Shown here: positions 1 to 9,387 of the stretch, in pieces
How the letters are laid out: the number at the start of each line of letters is the position of its first letter
How positions within the stretch are numbered: the stretch's first letter is position 1
Source of the DNA: Methanolinea sp.
GTDB taxonomy: Archaea > Halobacteriota > Methanomicrobia > Methanomicrobiales > Methanospirillaceae
Assembly: GCA_016699325.1 (NCBI GenBank)
Contig: CP064971.1
Location: forward strand, 124,001-188,000
Direction: 5' to 3'
Length of the DNA: 64,000 bases
Notes under the pieces: generated by a model
What the model saw: the letters and a program-made list of their open reading frames with translations, nothing else
Database searches by the model: none
What the model was told of the DNA's origin: nothing
Translations under genes and position numbers: made by a program

Positions 1-847
1 TAAAGGAAGGAGTTCGAGTACGATACAGGAATCCCCAGGGCGAAACCCTCACCGAGAACGTCAAAATCATCGATTGGAACAATCCGGAGAACAACGAATA
101 TTTCCTCGCATCCCAGTTCTGGGTCTCGGGAGACCTCTACAAGAGAAGGGCCGGCCTGGTAGGGTTCGTAAACGGGATTCCACTCGTCTTCATCGAACTG
201 AAAGCCTCCCATAAAGACCTGAAGAAAGCATACAAGGATAATTTCCGCGACTACAAGACGAGCATCCCGCAACTCTTCTGGTACAACGGCATCGTTATCC
301 TCTCGAACGGAAGCCGGAGCGTCATCGGCACCATAACCTCCGAATGGGAGCACTTCAACGAATGGAAACGCATCAACTCGGAGGGGGAGGAAGGAATCGT
401 CTCGATCGAGACCATGGTCCGGGGAACCTGTGAGAAAGAGAAGCTTCTCGACCTGCTCGAGAACTTCACCCTGTTCACGGAGATCCCCGGGTGGCACAGC
501 GAAAGTCATCGCCAAGAACCACCAGTTCCTTGGGGTGAACAACGCAATCGAGGCCTTGAAAGGGATACGGGAGAACCAGGGACGCCTCGGGGTCTTCTGG
601 CATACCCAGGGGAGCGGCAAGAGCTACTCCATGATCTTCTTCTCAAGAAAGAGGAGAACCAGGTCAAAGGGGTGGTGAAGAACCTTCTCGAAATCTTGAA
701 GCGAGAGAAACTCGTACTCGACTGGAGGAAACGGCAGCAGACAAGAGCGACAGTCCGCTTGTGTATCGAGGACATTCTCAACCATCTACCTGAAAAATAC
801 GACAAGGAAGTGTATCAACAAAAATGTGACGTAGTCTACCAGCCTGA
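1..847 (+). pseudogene. hsdR: Type I restriction endonuclease subunit R (HsdR), broken
   Basis: The gene enters from beyond the left edge of the window. One frame reads the HsdR N-terminal nuclease domain, including GLVGFVNGIPLVFIELK, whose ELK matches the ExK half of the PD-(D/E)xK site. Near base 490 the frame shifts by one and continues as KVIAKNHQFLGV and the motor-domain Walker A (HTQGSGKSYSM). Near base 655 it jumps back to the first frame and into the HsdR C-terminal region (LVLDWRKRQQTR, EKYDKEVYQQKCDVVYQ). Almost the whole helicase motor is therefore missing and at least two frame breaks are present. Homology stops at about base 843, where the inverted repeat of the following insertion element begins, so the element probably removed the last part. 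No hsdM or hsdS is visible. The protein cannot be functional. Confidence 0.85.
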
Positions 848-855
848 CTTCGCCA
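843..855 (+). repeat. Candidate left terminal inverted repeat
   Basis: CCTGACTTCGCCA pairs in inverse orientation with 2341-2353 (12 of 13 bases). Bases 849-859 also pair perfectly with 2290-2300. Confidence 0.45.
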
Positions 856-890
856 GAAGAAGGATGAGAAGGTAGTGTTTATATAATTTC

Positions 891-2285
891 ATGCAAAAAA
901 ACACAGCCTTCTCATTAGGTAATATAGCATTAATCGATAAAATTGATTCGGAGACCAACTTTTTCGCATCAGTTCTTGGCGGAGTTGGTGGTCGAAGCAA
1001 GTCATTCATACCATCCGTAAAGCTCTCATCAGCAACAAACTCAATCAATCGGTATCGATCAATAAGATTCTGGACTTTACCCCCGACGAACTTCTCAAGA
1101 CACTGGGGTTTGAAGATACAATTTCAGACCGGAGTTTGTATCGGACTCTGGAACGACTGGGAGAAAGAAAGTCGATTGTTCTTGACCAGTTTCAACGCTG
1201 GATCTCCCAGCAGAGCCTCGTGGATCCAACCCAGTTCGTGGACTTCAGTTCGAGTTACTTTGAGGGGACAAAATGTCCGCTGGGGAGTTAGGGTATTCCC
1301 GGGACAATCAGCCAGGGAAACTCCAGATCGCATTTGGGATCAGTGTCGGCCTCAATAACATACCGACGATGCTGACCATCCAGAAAGGAAATGTTCAGGA
1401 TAAAAAGCATATGCAGATGCTGATCCGGTTATGCTCGAGCGTTCTTCCTGAAGGCAGTCTTCTGGTGTTTGACTGTGGAGGGAATACCCAGGATAACAAA
1501 CGAAGGATCCGCGATCTGAAGTTCCATTATTTGACCCTGAAAGCAAAGAAGAAAGGACCATACCGGAACGAGATAACGATCTACCATGCCAGGAAAGAAA
1601 GCCAGGTTTCATTCGTTTCTGGCAACCGGGTCTATTCATGTGTCAAATATCGGGATGGCGAAGAAGTCCGGTACATATTTTTCTGTGACGACCTGGCCTG
1701 TGACCAGTTGACGAAGAAAGCAAGGAAACTTGAGAAAGACCTGGAGAAGGGGAAGGTTCTCACAAAGAAGGTTGAACGCGGAAAAGATCTCGGCCAGTAT
1801 ATCGCTCCTGAGGGTTGGATCATCGCCCGTGGTCATCTCCAGAAGATCATTGGCGATATCCCCAACCCCTATGTAACCGGTCTTGAAGGTTTCTTCGTGC
1901 TTGAATCAACCATCGATGGTGATCCCGAAAACATCCTGAATGCCTACAAGAATCGTGACCGTGCAGAGAAGTTCATCCGGGACCTCAAAGAAGGAGCCGA
2001 GCCCGGCCGATCCGGCACTGGTCCAAACACGCGGTGATCGGGCACGTGTTGATCGTTTTCCTCACCAAAGTCCTGGTGAGTTTGACACAACTTTTCTGTA
2101 AAGATCCCGTCGTGAAAAATCTGAAAGTCCTCAAAAATTATCTCACGAATTTGACACTTACGATCATATACCCTTCTTTTGGGTATCCTGTCAAGATCAT
2201 TTCCAACTTCTCCCCAGAAATACGCCCAATTCTTGGAGATTTTATCAAGAGATATGGTAGCCTGGAGGCGCCAAATCACTGGTAA
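891..2285 (+). pseudogene. IS1634-like DDE transposase, frameshifted
   Basis: About 465 residues of transposase can be pieced together from four successive frames: 891 to about 1025, about 1019-1275, 1273 to about 2005, and about 2005-2285. Three single-base shifts (near 1021, 1275 and 2000) interrupt it. The candidate catalytic acids are all visible: Asp in FVDFSSSYFEG, Asp in LLVFDCGGN, and Glu in RDRAEKFIRDLK. The LGYSRDNQPGK stretch matches the LGYSKDxRPD-like segment of the IS1634/IS4 group. A TATA-like tttatataa at 876-884 could have been its promoter. With three shifts it is inactive unless supplied in trans. Confidence 0.8.
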
Positions 2286-2340
2286 ATTGCTTCTGGCGAA
2301 TTGGGTTAAGTCGTTTAAATTTGATGGAAGTACTGAAAAG

Positions 2341-2353
2341 TGGCGAAGTTAGG
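2341..2353 (-). repeat. Candidate right terminal inverted repeat
   Basis: TGGCGAAGTTAGG is the inverse of the left end with one mismatch. It lies 56 bases past the end of the transposase reading frame. Confidence 0.45.
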
Positions 2354-2457
2354 TACCAGTACGTCTTCGATACATATCCGACTCCAACGGGTTTAGCTAC
2401 GGCATAATCGTAAATAAACACGGATACCCCCGTGAGCGAATCAATTTCCGTGTAGGT

Positions 2458-2634
2458 TCAGGACATGATCGTCCCAGAAAATACGGTGGTCGCAGGCCCC
2501 TCCATCTTCGTTTGCCCTTCGAGGTAAATCGTGAGTGGTCTGCCCTTGGTCTCGACCTCGATTATTTCGCAAACATACACCGCCCCCCCATCCCGGAAAA
2601 AAGGAGATATTCCTGGGAAACGGTCGCCGTTCAT
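2458..2634 (-). CDS. Small hypothetical protein (58 aa), translationally coupled
   Basis: Starts MNGDRFPGIS and ends FSGTIMS. Its ATG overlaps the TGA of the upstream membrane-protein gene (ATGA), the usual mark of translational coupling, and this is the main reason to believe it. It has no membrane segment and one cysteine (VYVCEII). The middle reads like a short beta-rich domain. I do not recognise the family. A chance frame cannot be excluded at this length. Confidence 0.45.
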   Translation of the reverse strand: MNGDRFPGISPFFRDGGAVYVCEIIEVETKGRPLTIYLEGQTKMEGPATTVFSGTIMS

Positions 2635-3935
2635 GACGCAGGTGTTGCACCCTGCTCGAGTTTCTGGGTGATCGAGACCGTGAGCAGCGTCAGGACCCCT
2701 ACGATGCCGACCAGGAGGGGGAGGAGGATGATAAAGACGAGCATCCCGACAAGGCTGGGGATAAGGGCCGGTATGAGCATGTTGATGCCAAACACGATCG
2801 TCACCACCCCGGTCATCGCCAGGACGAGGAACAGCCGCTTGATGATGGGGGGGATGGCGACCGGCTCTGCAGGGGGGTGGCGTATCCCGTACAGGGTCGG
2901 GGCGATGATCTGCGTCGCGAGGAGCAGCACGCCGGTCACGAGGTTCTGGAGCCCCAGGAGCGGCTGGATCACTCCGATAAGTATCCCCGGGACGATGCAG
3001 GAGAAGACCCCTGCACTGGCACACAGGATCCCGAATGCCACCACCAGCCACGACCGGGTCACCTTGCTTCCCACGAACTGGCCCAGGGCGAGCAGCTGAA
3101 GCGAGGTCAGCACGATGAGCAGACCGAGCTGGCCATCGGCATTGAACGAGGGCAATATGCCCACGATGGAGAAGAAGATGAGGAACCCGAGGAGGATCAT
3201 GAGGCACCCCTGGTAGGTACTGAAGGTATTTCCAACCGTAAGGGAGGCCTCCCGGAAGAGGCAGGACCCGGTGCGTGAAGGGCGTTTTGGCGGGGCGGTC
3301 TTCTCATCCCCTCCAGGGTACTTACGATGCGTTTCATGGATGCACCAGGCAAGGAAGAACAGGGCGGCCCCGAAGATGAGACACAGCACAGCTGTAACCT
3401 GGTCGGGGATGATACCCGGGAGCAGCGTAACGATCCCCAGCACGACCTCGATCCCAAAGACGAGAATACAGGCAACCGTCAGCTGCTGCAGGATGCCGGG
3501 GATCTTCATCCAGGTCCGGGCCTTGTCCTTCGCGGTGAACAACTGGAACAGCCCCAGGATCCCGGCAACGAGTACGATCAGGCCGGCAAAGAGGCGGATC
3601 CCTGCACCCAGGTGCTCGGGATAGAAGATGGCGAGGGTCCCGATAATTGCAGTTATGAGCCCGACGACCACCACGAACCAGGACCTGAGGAGGTCGCCAA
3701 ACGGCGTCTTTCCCATGGTGATGACCTGTATCGAGACAAGGACCACGAAGAGCCCGTACATGCTGCCCTCGTTGTAGGGGAGCATCCCTCTGACGATCAG
3801 GAAGAGGAGCGCCCCGAAGAGGAGGAAGAACACGCCGCCGACCATCAGGATGACTACCTCGATAGAGAGGTCGATCTCCGCCTGCCTTGCGATATAAGGT
3901 TGCAACTCCTGCCCTTGCCCCTGCTGCACGGTCAT
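2631..3935 (-). CDS. Multi-pass membrane protein, HdeD/DUF308-like
   Basis: Start chosen at ATG 3935 (MTVQQGQGQELQPY); upstream in-frame codons give a low-quality charged extension. The 434-residue protein has two similar halves, each with four to six hydrophobic helices, joined by a charged cytoplasmic linker near residues 205-235 (KYPGGDEKTAPPKRPSR). The repeated short helical hairpins, rich in Gly, Ile, Leu and Val, resemble HdeD/DUF308 membrane proteins, but this is a resemblance in texture and not a motif match. The gene is followed with ATGA overlap by a 58-residue frame. Substrate or role unknown. Confidence 0.65.
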   Translation of the reverse strand: MTVQQGQGQELQPYIARQAEIDLSIEVVILMVGGVFFLLFGALLFLIVRGMLPYNEGSMYGLFVVLVSIQVITMGKTPFGDLLRSWFVVVVGLITAIIGTLAIFYPEHLGAGIRLFAGLIVLVAGILGLFQLFTAKDKARTWMKIPGILQQLTVACILVFGIEVVLGIVTLLPGIIPDQVTAVLCLIFGAALFFLAWCIHETHRKYPGGDEKTAPPKRPSRTGSCLFREASLTVGNTFSTYQGCLMILLGFLIFFSIVGILPSFNADGQLGLLIVLTSLQLLALGQFVGSKVTRSWLVVAFGILCASAGVFSCIVPGILIGVIQPLLGLQNLVTGVLLLATQIIAPTLYGIRHPPAEPVAIPPIIKRLFLVLAMTGVVTIVFGINMLIPALIPSLVGMLVFIILLPLLVGIVGVLTLLTVSITQKLEQGATPAS

Positions 3936-4017
3936 GGGTATCCCCCGCAAGAGAGATGTGTGCCTTGCCTGGACCGGCGAGGCAGTTTCTTTGCGGTTCC
4001 AGCTTCTTTGGATCTGG

Positions 4018-4341
4018 TCATGAAACCTCCACACCATTTGGCAGGAACCAGGTGAACCGGCCCTCCGTTCGGAAAATGCCCAGCCGGCCGGCCCCGGCAG
4101 CAGCCCGCTCGACTGTCACCGGCACCTGCTGCCGTTCGGTTACATCGACAATAAGGGTGCGGACACGGTCCCCGAACGCGGTCAGCTGTCCGAAAGCCGC
4201 GGCCACTTTCTCCTGGTCGCCCCTGGCCATGCAGACCGTTGCTCCCCGTTCCAGGAATACCTCAGAAAGTGCGTATCCGATACCAGAGTTTGCTCCAGTG
4301 GCGTTACAGATCTTATTCTGGTAATAATCCGTGTTATCCAT
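4018..4341 (-). pseudogene. Short-chain dehydrogenase, N-terminal fragment
   Basis: The 107-residue frame starts like a normal SDR: a Rossmann beta strand and the NAD(P)-binding loop TGANSGIGYALSEVF at residues 15-29, then LIVDVTERQQV, matching the adenine-pocket strand DVT. SDR similarity ends around GRLGI (about residue 88); the remaining 20 residues are unrelated. A full SDR is about 250-280 residues with a catalytic Tyr-x3-Lys, which is missing here. A C-terminal SDR remnant lies at about 7230-7345 on the other strand, possibly the other part of the same gene after a rearrangement. Confidence 0.65.
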
Positions 4342-4827
4342 CTTTCATCTTCTCCGGTTTTTCCCATGACGGGTCGCCGGGTGGTTCCCTTACGCTGCAA
4401 TGCGAAAGAGTGTATAAAACGTTCAGATTGCATGGATGCTCATATATGCATTGCGATCCCCTTCTGCACGTCAGCGGCGGCCATCTTTTTTTTAAAAAAA
4501 AACCACTTCTGTGAACCCACCGTCACCCGCCCGGCAAGCGAGACATCGGAAGTGCCGGCCAAAAAAACCGCAGCCTTTTTTTGCCCGCAGCCGCAGGCCG
4601 ATATTACAGCTTCGGCAGAGGTGCCGGATAACGGGAGTCCCTCCCGGTCTCTCCTGCTTCGCGTAATCGGTCCAGGGGAGGAAGTCCCGGGTGAGGAATC
4701 CCCCTGCATCGTCATAGTGCCCGGCCTTTAACAAACCGCCAAAGCCCGGTGAGATGGCAGAATGAAGTATCCCAAATTAACCTCCTGGCAGTCGTGGGCT
4801 TTGGAAAAAAAGGTGTCAGGTTTTGGG
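4342..4827. other. Non-coding stretch
   Basis: No convincing gene. It holds the T8A9 tract at 4486-4502. The short frames here lack recognisable motifs. Confidence 0.5.
4486..4502. terminator. Bidirectional T/A tract
   Basis: Eight T followed directly by nine A. Archaeal RNA polymerase terminates on T tracts, so this can end transcripts from both directions. On the minus strand it would end readthrough from the LLM oxidoreductase gene. The same arrangement occurs at 58063-58080. Confidence 0.5.
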
Positions 4828-5796
4828 CTACCTGATGTGGGGGAGGACATCCTTCCAGATAGCAAGGCTGGCATCACCGTAAAAAGGCAAACGGCTGTGT
4901 TTTTTTTGCAGCAAGCTCGCATCGGCAATCGCGAGATGATTAAACCCCATCCGCTTGTATTCCTCGATTTTCCTGATAAAATCTTCAGCATCATGGGAGA
5001 TAAAAATGGGCCCGCTCGACATGGCCCTGGCTAAGGCGCCTCCCTGGATGGTACCGGCGTCCTGTTGCAGGTCTTCAGGCCTGACTACCTGGTCGGGATC
5101 GTGGATTAAGGAGAAATGGCCGACGCGTTCCATGGTCTCCGGGTCCTTTCCCGCCGCCCTGGCACCAGCCTCGAAGGCCGGCAGGAGTTCATCCCTGACG
5201 TAACTGGGGTTGTTCGCAATCGTTATCAAGTGGTCGCCGAGACGTCCCGCCAGGTCCGCTGCTCGTGGCCCGATGGCGCTGACGTATACGGGGATCTTCT
5301 TCTCCGGCTTTGTCAGCAGGACCGCGTCATTGAGGGTGTAATACTTACTTGCGTGGCTGATGGGTTCATCGCTTGTCCACAGCCGGTTCATGACCGTGAG
5401 TGCCTCCTCGAGCATCTCGAGCCGCGCAAGGTTCGACGGCCATTCGCCCCTGGAGACCGCCATCTCGTTTGGCGGTTCTCCCGTACCTACGCCCAGTCCG
5501 ACGCGTCCCGGGTACATCGCCCCCATGGTGGCGAATGCCTGGGCAACGATGGCCGGGTGGTAACGCATGATGGGTGCGGTGACACCGGTGTAGAAGGGGA
5601 CCTGTTTTGTCGCCTGGAGCGCTGAACTCATGACCGTCCAGGCAAAGTTACATTCGGTTCCCCCTGGCATCGCTATCAGGTGGTCTTCAACCCAGAGCGA
5701 GTCAAACCCGACCTTTTCAGCTGCTATCGACTGCTGCAGGCACTGGTTCGGTGTCCAGGCATCAGTGATTGTGAAATAACCGATTTTTGTCTTCAT
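4828..5796 (-). CDS. F420-dependent LLM-class oxidoreductase
   Basis: A 322-residue member of the luciferase-like / methylene-tetrahydromethanopterin reductase superfamily, expected to bind coenzyme F420 in a TIM barrel. Visible markers are MKTKIGYFTITD at the first strand, GFDSLWVEDHLIAMPGG with the WVEDH motif, GVTAPIMRYHPAIVAQAFATM, and PGRVGLGVGTGE, the family glycine-rich loop. Length is normal and the frame is intact. The substrate cannot be read from the sequence; methylene-H4MPT reductase (Mer) itself is unlikely because its typical signature is absent. Immediately upstream lies a degraded copy of the same gene. Confidence 0.85.
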   Translation of the reverse strand: MKTKIGYFTITDAWTPNQCLQQSIAAEKVGFDSLWVEDHLIAMPGGTECNFAWTVMSSALQATKQVPFYTGVTAPIMRYHPAIVAQAFATMGAMYPGRVGLGVGTGEPPNEMAVSRGEWPSNLARLEMLEEALTVMNRLWTSDEPISHASKYYTLNDAVLLTKPEKKIPVYVSAIGPRAADLAGRLGDHLITIANNPSYVRDELLPAFEAGARAAGKDPETMERVGHFSLIHDPDQVVRPEDLQQDAGTIQGGALARAMSSGPIFISHDAEDFIRKIEEYKRMGFNHLAIADASLLQKKHSRLPFYGDASLAIWKDVLPHIR

Positions 5797-5854
5797 GTTC
5801 TTTCAACCTCCCTCATTGGCACCCATCTTTCATATGCATAGTGCTTTTGTCGCG

Positions 5855-6081
5855 TTACCTGACATGGGGGAGGACATCCTTCCATACGGAAAGGCTGGGG
5901 CCTCATGAATTGGCACCCGGCTGCTTCTTTAGACCAGAATGCCCGCATTGCCAAACGCTATATGGTGGTCTTCGACCCAGATTGCGTAAATTCCGATCTT
6001 TTAAGCTGCTATCGACAGTTGCAGGCACTGGGCCGGTGTCCAGGTATCAGTGATTGTGAAATAACCGATTTTCATCTTCAT
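5855..6081 (-). pseudogene. Decayed duplicate of the LLM oxidoreductase
   Basis: Begins ATG at 6081 with MKMKIGYFTITDTWTPAQCLQLSIAA, nearly identical to the intact neighbour. The next codon is TAA (6001-6003) where the neighbour has GAA. Beyond the stop the reading continues recognisably (WVEDHHIAFGNAG, 5940-5990), and then at about 5858-5895 it jumps to the C-terminal end of the gene (the counterpart of KDVLPH). Nearly the whole middle has been deleted. This is a tandem duplication whose upstream copy died by a nonsense change and an internal deletion. Confidence 0.8.
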
Positions 6082-6324
6082 GATCGTTCCCCTCTTCTTC
6101 ATTTTCTCAAAAAAAAGGTATGTTGACCCATAGAGATGTGCCATGGTTTCATTAATAACCAAACGATTCCCCGGCTCAAGACTCATTGCATACTGGCTAA
6201 AATAATAGCGGAGGGGCAGTTTAAAGGCATATTTTACATTTTTTGAAGTTTTTTTACCCGTTAACACGGAAACAAAAACAAATAAGTATTAACGATTTGG
6301 CGGGAATGGAAAAGTGATACAACC

Positions 6325-7119
6325 ATGTTTCAACTGCAAAAAGACTCCACCTACCTGATGCCCGTTCACTTCGGGGGGAATATTTTTTCTACGGCCTACA
6401 AGGCAGAACAGAAAGCAACGACGCTGATGGTTGCCTTTGAGACCGACCGGGCGGCATTGGAACGCTATATCCCGGAAGAACTGGAACTCCGGGCCCCGGA
6501 AGTACAGGTTGGCTATACCAGGTTGAGAGAGATCAACTGGCTTGGCGGGGGCCATTACAACCTGGTGTCCGTGGCTGCACCGGTCCGTTTCAACGGGAAA
6601 AAGGACCACATTGATGCAGCATATCCACTGGTCGTCTGGGAAAACCGGACCGATCCCATCCTCACCGGGCGGGAACAGACCGGGGTCCCAAAGATATTTG
6701 CCAATATCGAGGATCTGCACATTTACCGACCTTACTATACCACGGCCCTAAGCTACGAGGGAAACACCTTCCTTACCATGAATTTTGAAGCGGAAGGTCC
6801 GATCACCGGCAAGGACCTGGAACTGGCCAAGAGTTCTCTCCGGTCCCTTGACATGATCGGGTGGCGGTATATCCCCAAAGTCGGGGCCCCGGGAGCAGAC
6901 CTCTCGCAGTTCATCTTCTTCCCGCAATGGATGGAGGTGGAAAAGGCATACGCGGGAAAGGGAACCCTCAAGTGGACCGAGCTCTCCCCGATGCAGAACC
7001 CGCGGCAGCACCATATCATCAAAGCCCTGGCATCTCTCCCGGTGAAGAAGATGCTCCAGTCCGTACTGTCCGAGGGGGAGGTCTTCCTGAACACCCCCAT
7101 GTCACGGGTGCTGGGATAA
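6325..7119 (+). CDS. Acetoacetate decarboxylase-like protein
   Basis: A 264-residue member of the acetoacetate decarboxylase (ADC) superfamily. The segment TGREQTGVPKIFANIED corresponds to the ADC active site; Lys123 is at the position of the Schiff-base lysine and Glu117 in GREQ is also conserved. The N-terminal strand (MFQLQKDSTYLMPVHFGG) and the C-terminal strand-rich part fit full length. No strong Shine-Dalgarno precedes the ATG. The gene runs divergently from the LLM oxidoreductase copies and is followed by an SDR remnant. ADC-like proteins include non-decarboxylating relatives, so the true reaction is open. Confidence 0.8.
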   Translation: MFQLQKDSTYLMPVHFGGNIFSTAYKAEQKATTLMVAFETDRAALERYIPEELELRAPEVQVGYTRLREINWLGGGHYNLVSVAAPVRFNGKKDHIDAAYPLVVWENRTDPILTGREQTGVPKIFANIEDLHIYRPYYTTALSYEGNTFLTMNFEAEGPITGKDLELAKSSLRSLDMIGWRYIPKVGAPGADLSQFIFFPQWMEVEKAYAGKGTLKWTELSPMQNPRQHHIIKALASLPVKKMLQSVLSEGEVFLNTPMSRVLG

Positions 7120-7802
7120 ACGAATTAGAACATAGCCCCATGCAAGATGAAAAAACGGGTATTTCAACGGCAGGAAAGTGCCAGGTTGACCTGGGAAAGA
7201 CTCAGGGCCGGATATGCTACTGAGGGAAGTCCTCCCTCATGGAATTACCTGGCATACCGATGCCGGGCGCCCTCGACACCACAAAGTTTGCGGTGACCGG
7301 CCTTGCGGAGAGCCTGAGGGCCACGGTACGCGGGGATGGGCCTGGCACTCCCCTGCCGACTGACACTCCCGTGTCGCGACCCCGTTCTACGGGAGACGGC
7401 CCTGGGATGGAGTTTTTCTTCCATGAAGGCCCCCGGCTATGCCGGTCTCCGCTGGCGCCTCGGGGAGCCTTCGTCAACGAAAGGGTTGCCCAGCAGGGAA
7501 GATCTCACTGCTGGCTGCCGAAGGGCTCCACGAACCCTCTCTGGAAGAAGTGTGTGAACGGCGACCTGGTAGCAGGAGAGATGTCAGGTGTCCCATGTCC
7601 AGGGTGATCCGGCAACCGCGGCGACAACATCTCTGCCCCTTTGAAATACCCTGGGAGTGTCGTTTCCCCATTCCTTCCCTTTTTATATTTTTACGGCCCT
7701 GTCTCTTAATTGCGGAATGCAAGGAAACTGTCGTTTTTCTGCGAGAGGAGAGTAAGTGGGGTGAGATGACGGGTAGGAACCGCTGAGCTGCCTGGATCCC
7801 AC
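7120..7802 (+). other. Long intergenic stretch with gene debris
   Basis: Contains the SDR remnant at about 7230-7345; the rest shows no recognisable protein. A TATA-like tttatatttt at 7681-7690 could serve the shikimate-kinase-like gene at 7803. Confidence 0.45.
7230..7345 (+). pseudogene. Short-chain dehydrogenase, C-terminal remnant
   Basis: The frame reads GIPMPGALDTTKFAVTGLAESLRATV, which aligns by eye with the SDR segment around the catalytic Tyr-x3-Lys helix (normally Y-S-x-T-K-[FY]-A-V-x-G-L-S-E-x-L). The Lys is kept but the Tyr position reads Leu. After about base 7330 similarity vanishes. It may be the missing part of the SDR whose first 85 residues sit at 4018-4341 on the opposite strand. 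Confidence 0.45.
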
Positions 7803-8312
7803 ATGAATACCGTCATTCTCATCGGTGTGCCTGGTGCCGGAAAGAGCACCGTTGGTGTCATCCTTGCAAAAACGCTCGGGATGAATTTCATAGATACCGA
7901 TATCGCGATACAGGAACGCACCGGAAAACTCCTGCAGGAACTCATCGATGAAAAAGGTGCTGATGAGTTCCTGAAGATCGAGGAGAACACGGTCCTCTCG
8001 CTTGATGCAGACAACACCGTGATCGCCACCGGCGGAAGCGTTGTTTTAAGCGATCGGGCAATGAACTACCTGAAATCGAAAGGCATTGTCCTTTACCTTG
8101 ACATCTCCTTTGAAGAGATGGTCCGAAGGCTGAATGACATCACCTCGCGGGGCATCGTCCTTTTCCGGGGCCAGGGTCTCTCCGACATGTATGACCAGCG
8201 AAGCCCGTTATACGAGAAGTATGCCGATATCCGGGTCGATTGTTCCGATGGTGATTTCGAAAGAATTCTCGACACAATTGTCGGTGAAATAAAGAAAGCG
8301 TGTGGCGGCTGA
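7803..8312 (+). CDS. Shikimate kinase-like P-loop kinase
   Basis: 169 residues. Walker A GVPGAGKST (residues 8-16) and DTD (34-36) at the substrate-contacting Asp of AroK-type shikimate kinases. IATGGSVV matches the GGG/GGS shikimate-binding loop. The lid-like SRGIVLF and MYDQRSPLYEKYADI match the R-x-PLY-x-x-AD region. Archaea usually use a GHMP-type shikimate kinase, but methanogens also carry AroK-fold homologues of this size. Whether it phosphorylates shikimate or another small alcohol is not shown by sequence alone. Confidence 0.8.
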   Translation: MNTVILIGVPGAGKSTVGVILAKTLGMNFIDTDIAIQERTGKLLQELIDEKGADEFLKIEENTVLSLDADNTVIATGGSVVLSDRAMNYLKSKGIVLYLDISFEEMVRRLNDITSRGIVLFRGQGLSDMYDQRSPLYEKYADIRVDCSDGDFERILDTIVGEIKKACGG

Positions 8313-8583
8313 CCCCTGGACGAGCCGACCCGCCTTCCCGGGCTATTCCCGGGGAGACAGTCGCGGGTTCAGGGTGTGAGTGCAGCACCATGCTCGAGTT
8401 TAAGGGTGATATAAGAAAGTGACCAGCGCCAGGACCGGTCCCGGTCATGGCTGAGATCTGCTCCCCGCTGTTTTTGCCTCTGGATCACGCCCCGGGTAAG
8501 GGTGATGAGACCCGCATCGTCAAATTTTTCAACCGTTCTGAAATGTAAATATTCAAATCCTTTTACCAAAAACCTCCACTATC

Positions 8584-8964
8584 ATGAAATGCTGGCGTGA
8601 CCTGGCCCATGATTGTGTAAAGAACGACTGCCCGATGTGGATGGAAGGGTTTGACCTGCCGATACCCAGTGATGATGGTGGGATCGGGCTGAATGAAAGC
8701 AGGTGTGCCATGGCGCTGAAGGAAAAAATCACCATGTACCATAGCTTGCTTGAAGTGATGGACTACATTGAAACCACAGACATGCTCTTTGACGAAGATT
8801 TGTTCTCCGCGTTGAACGAGCCTCCCCAAAAACCCTCCAAAAAGTTAGCACAGGAGAACGCATCTCTTTTTGAACCCTTTTCGAAGACTCCCCCTGATAA
8901 AACAGCCATAAATGCATCACCAGGACGCCCCCCGGCAAAAAAACGAGGAAAGAAGAAGCAGTAA
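8584..8964 (+). CDS. Hypothetical protein with N-terminal cysteine cluster
   Basis: 126 residues. The N-terminus MKCWRDLAHDCVKNDCPMWM carries three cysteines (3, 11, 16) followed by another at residue 41, which could bind a metal or cluster. The C-terminal third is low-complexity and very basic (PPAKKRGKKKQ). A TATA-like stretch (tgtaaatattc, near 8545) lies about 35 bases upstream of the ATG, consistent with a short leader. I do not recognise the family. Confidence 0.55.
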   Translation: MKCWRDLAHDCVKNDCPMWMEGFDLPIPSDDGGIGLNESRCAMALKEKITMYHSLLEVMDYIETTDMLFDEDLFSALNEPPQKPSKKLAQENASLFEPFSKTPPDKTAINASPGRPPAKKRGKKKQ

Positions 8965-9387
8965 TCCCTGCAAGGATGGTGTCAGCGCTGCCGGTGAAAG
9001 CACCGTGGGGACCATCACCCCGCGGGCAGGGACCGTTGCCCGGCTTCAGCACCGTTAAGTCCGGGTTTCTTGCTGGCACCAGGCTCACCCGCTCGATCGG
9101 TACCGGCCGGCCGTCTTCACAAATGCATACCTTTACTCCAATTGCGTGCACGATATCCACCAACTTATGGTTATCCTGCCAGTGAGTTCATCCCGCCAGG
9201 GATTATTTCGGCCGATCTTTGGACACGATCAAAATTTTATGCCCAAAAACACAAACTCTCTCCCGGCAGTAGAGCGTTGATCTGAGAAAATTGACCCGGA
9301 GACCCCCCGGGAGGAGGCCATCGGAGAACAGGGTCCGGAAGCGCTTTCCCCCGGGGGGTAATACACGAGGGTGGAGAGGGCAAGGAC
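8965..9387. other. Intergenic, no gene recognised
   Basis: GC-rich. A minus-strand frame (TTG at 9163) has a protein-like first 40 residues but runs antisense into the gene at 8584-8964 and has no ATG, so I do not call it. Confidence 0.4.

Larger units (their letters stand above)
843..2353 (+). mobile_element. Decayed IS1634-like insertion sequence
   Basis: About 1.5 kb holding one frameshifted DDE transposase gene. A 13-bp sequence at 843-855 is repeated inverted at 2341-2353 with one mismatch, and these are my best candidate ends. An alternative right end is 2290-2300, a perfect 11-bp inverted copy of 849-859. HsdR homology ends exactly where the left repeat starts, which supports this boundary. 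I see no clear target-site duplication. Confidence 0.6.

Noticed and set aside
3327..4055. Acidic 242-codon plus-strand frame
   Set aside because: Antisense to the hydrophobic membrane protein; its acidic, His/Gln-rich composition is what antisense of membrane helices gives.
8729..9163. Minus-strand frame with a protein-like first 40 residues (VHAIGVKVCICEDG)
   Set aside because: TTG start, no Shine-Dalgarno, and it runs antisense through the gene at 8584-8964; I could not name a family.
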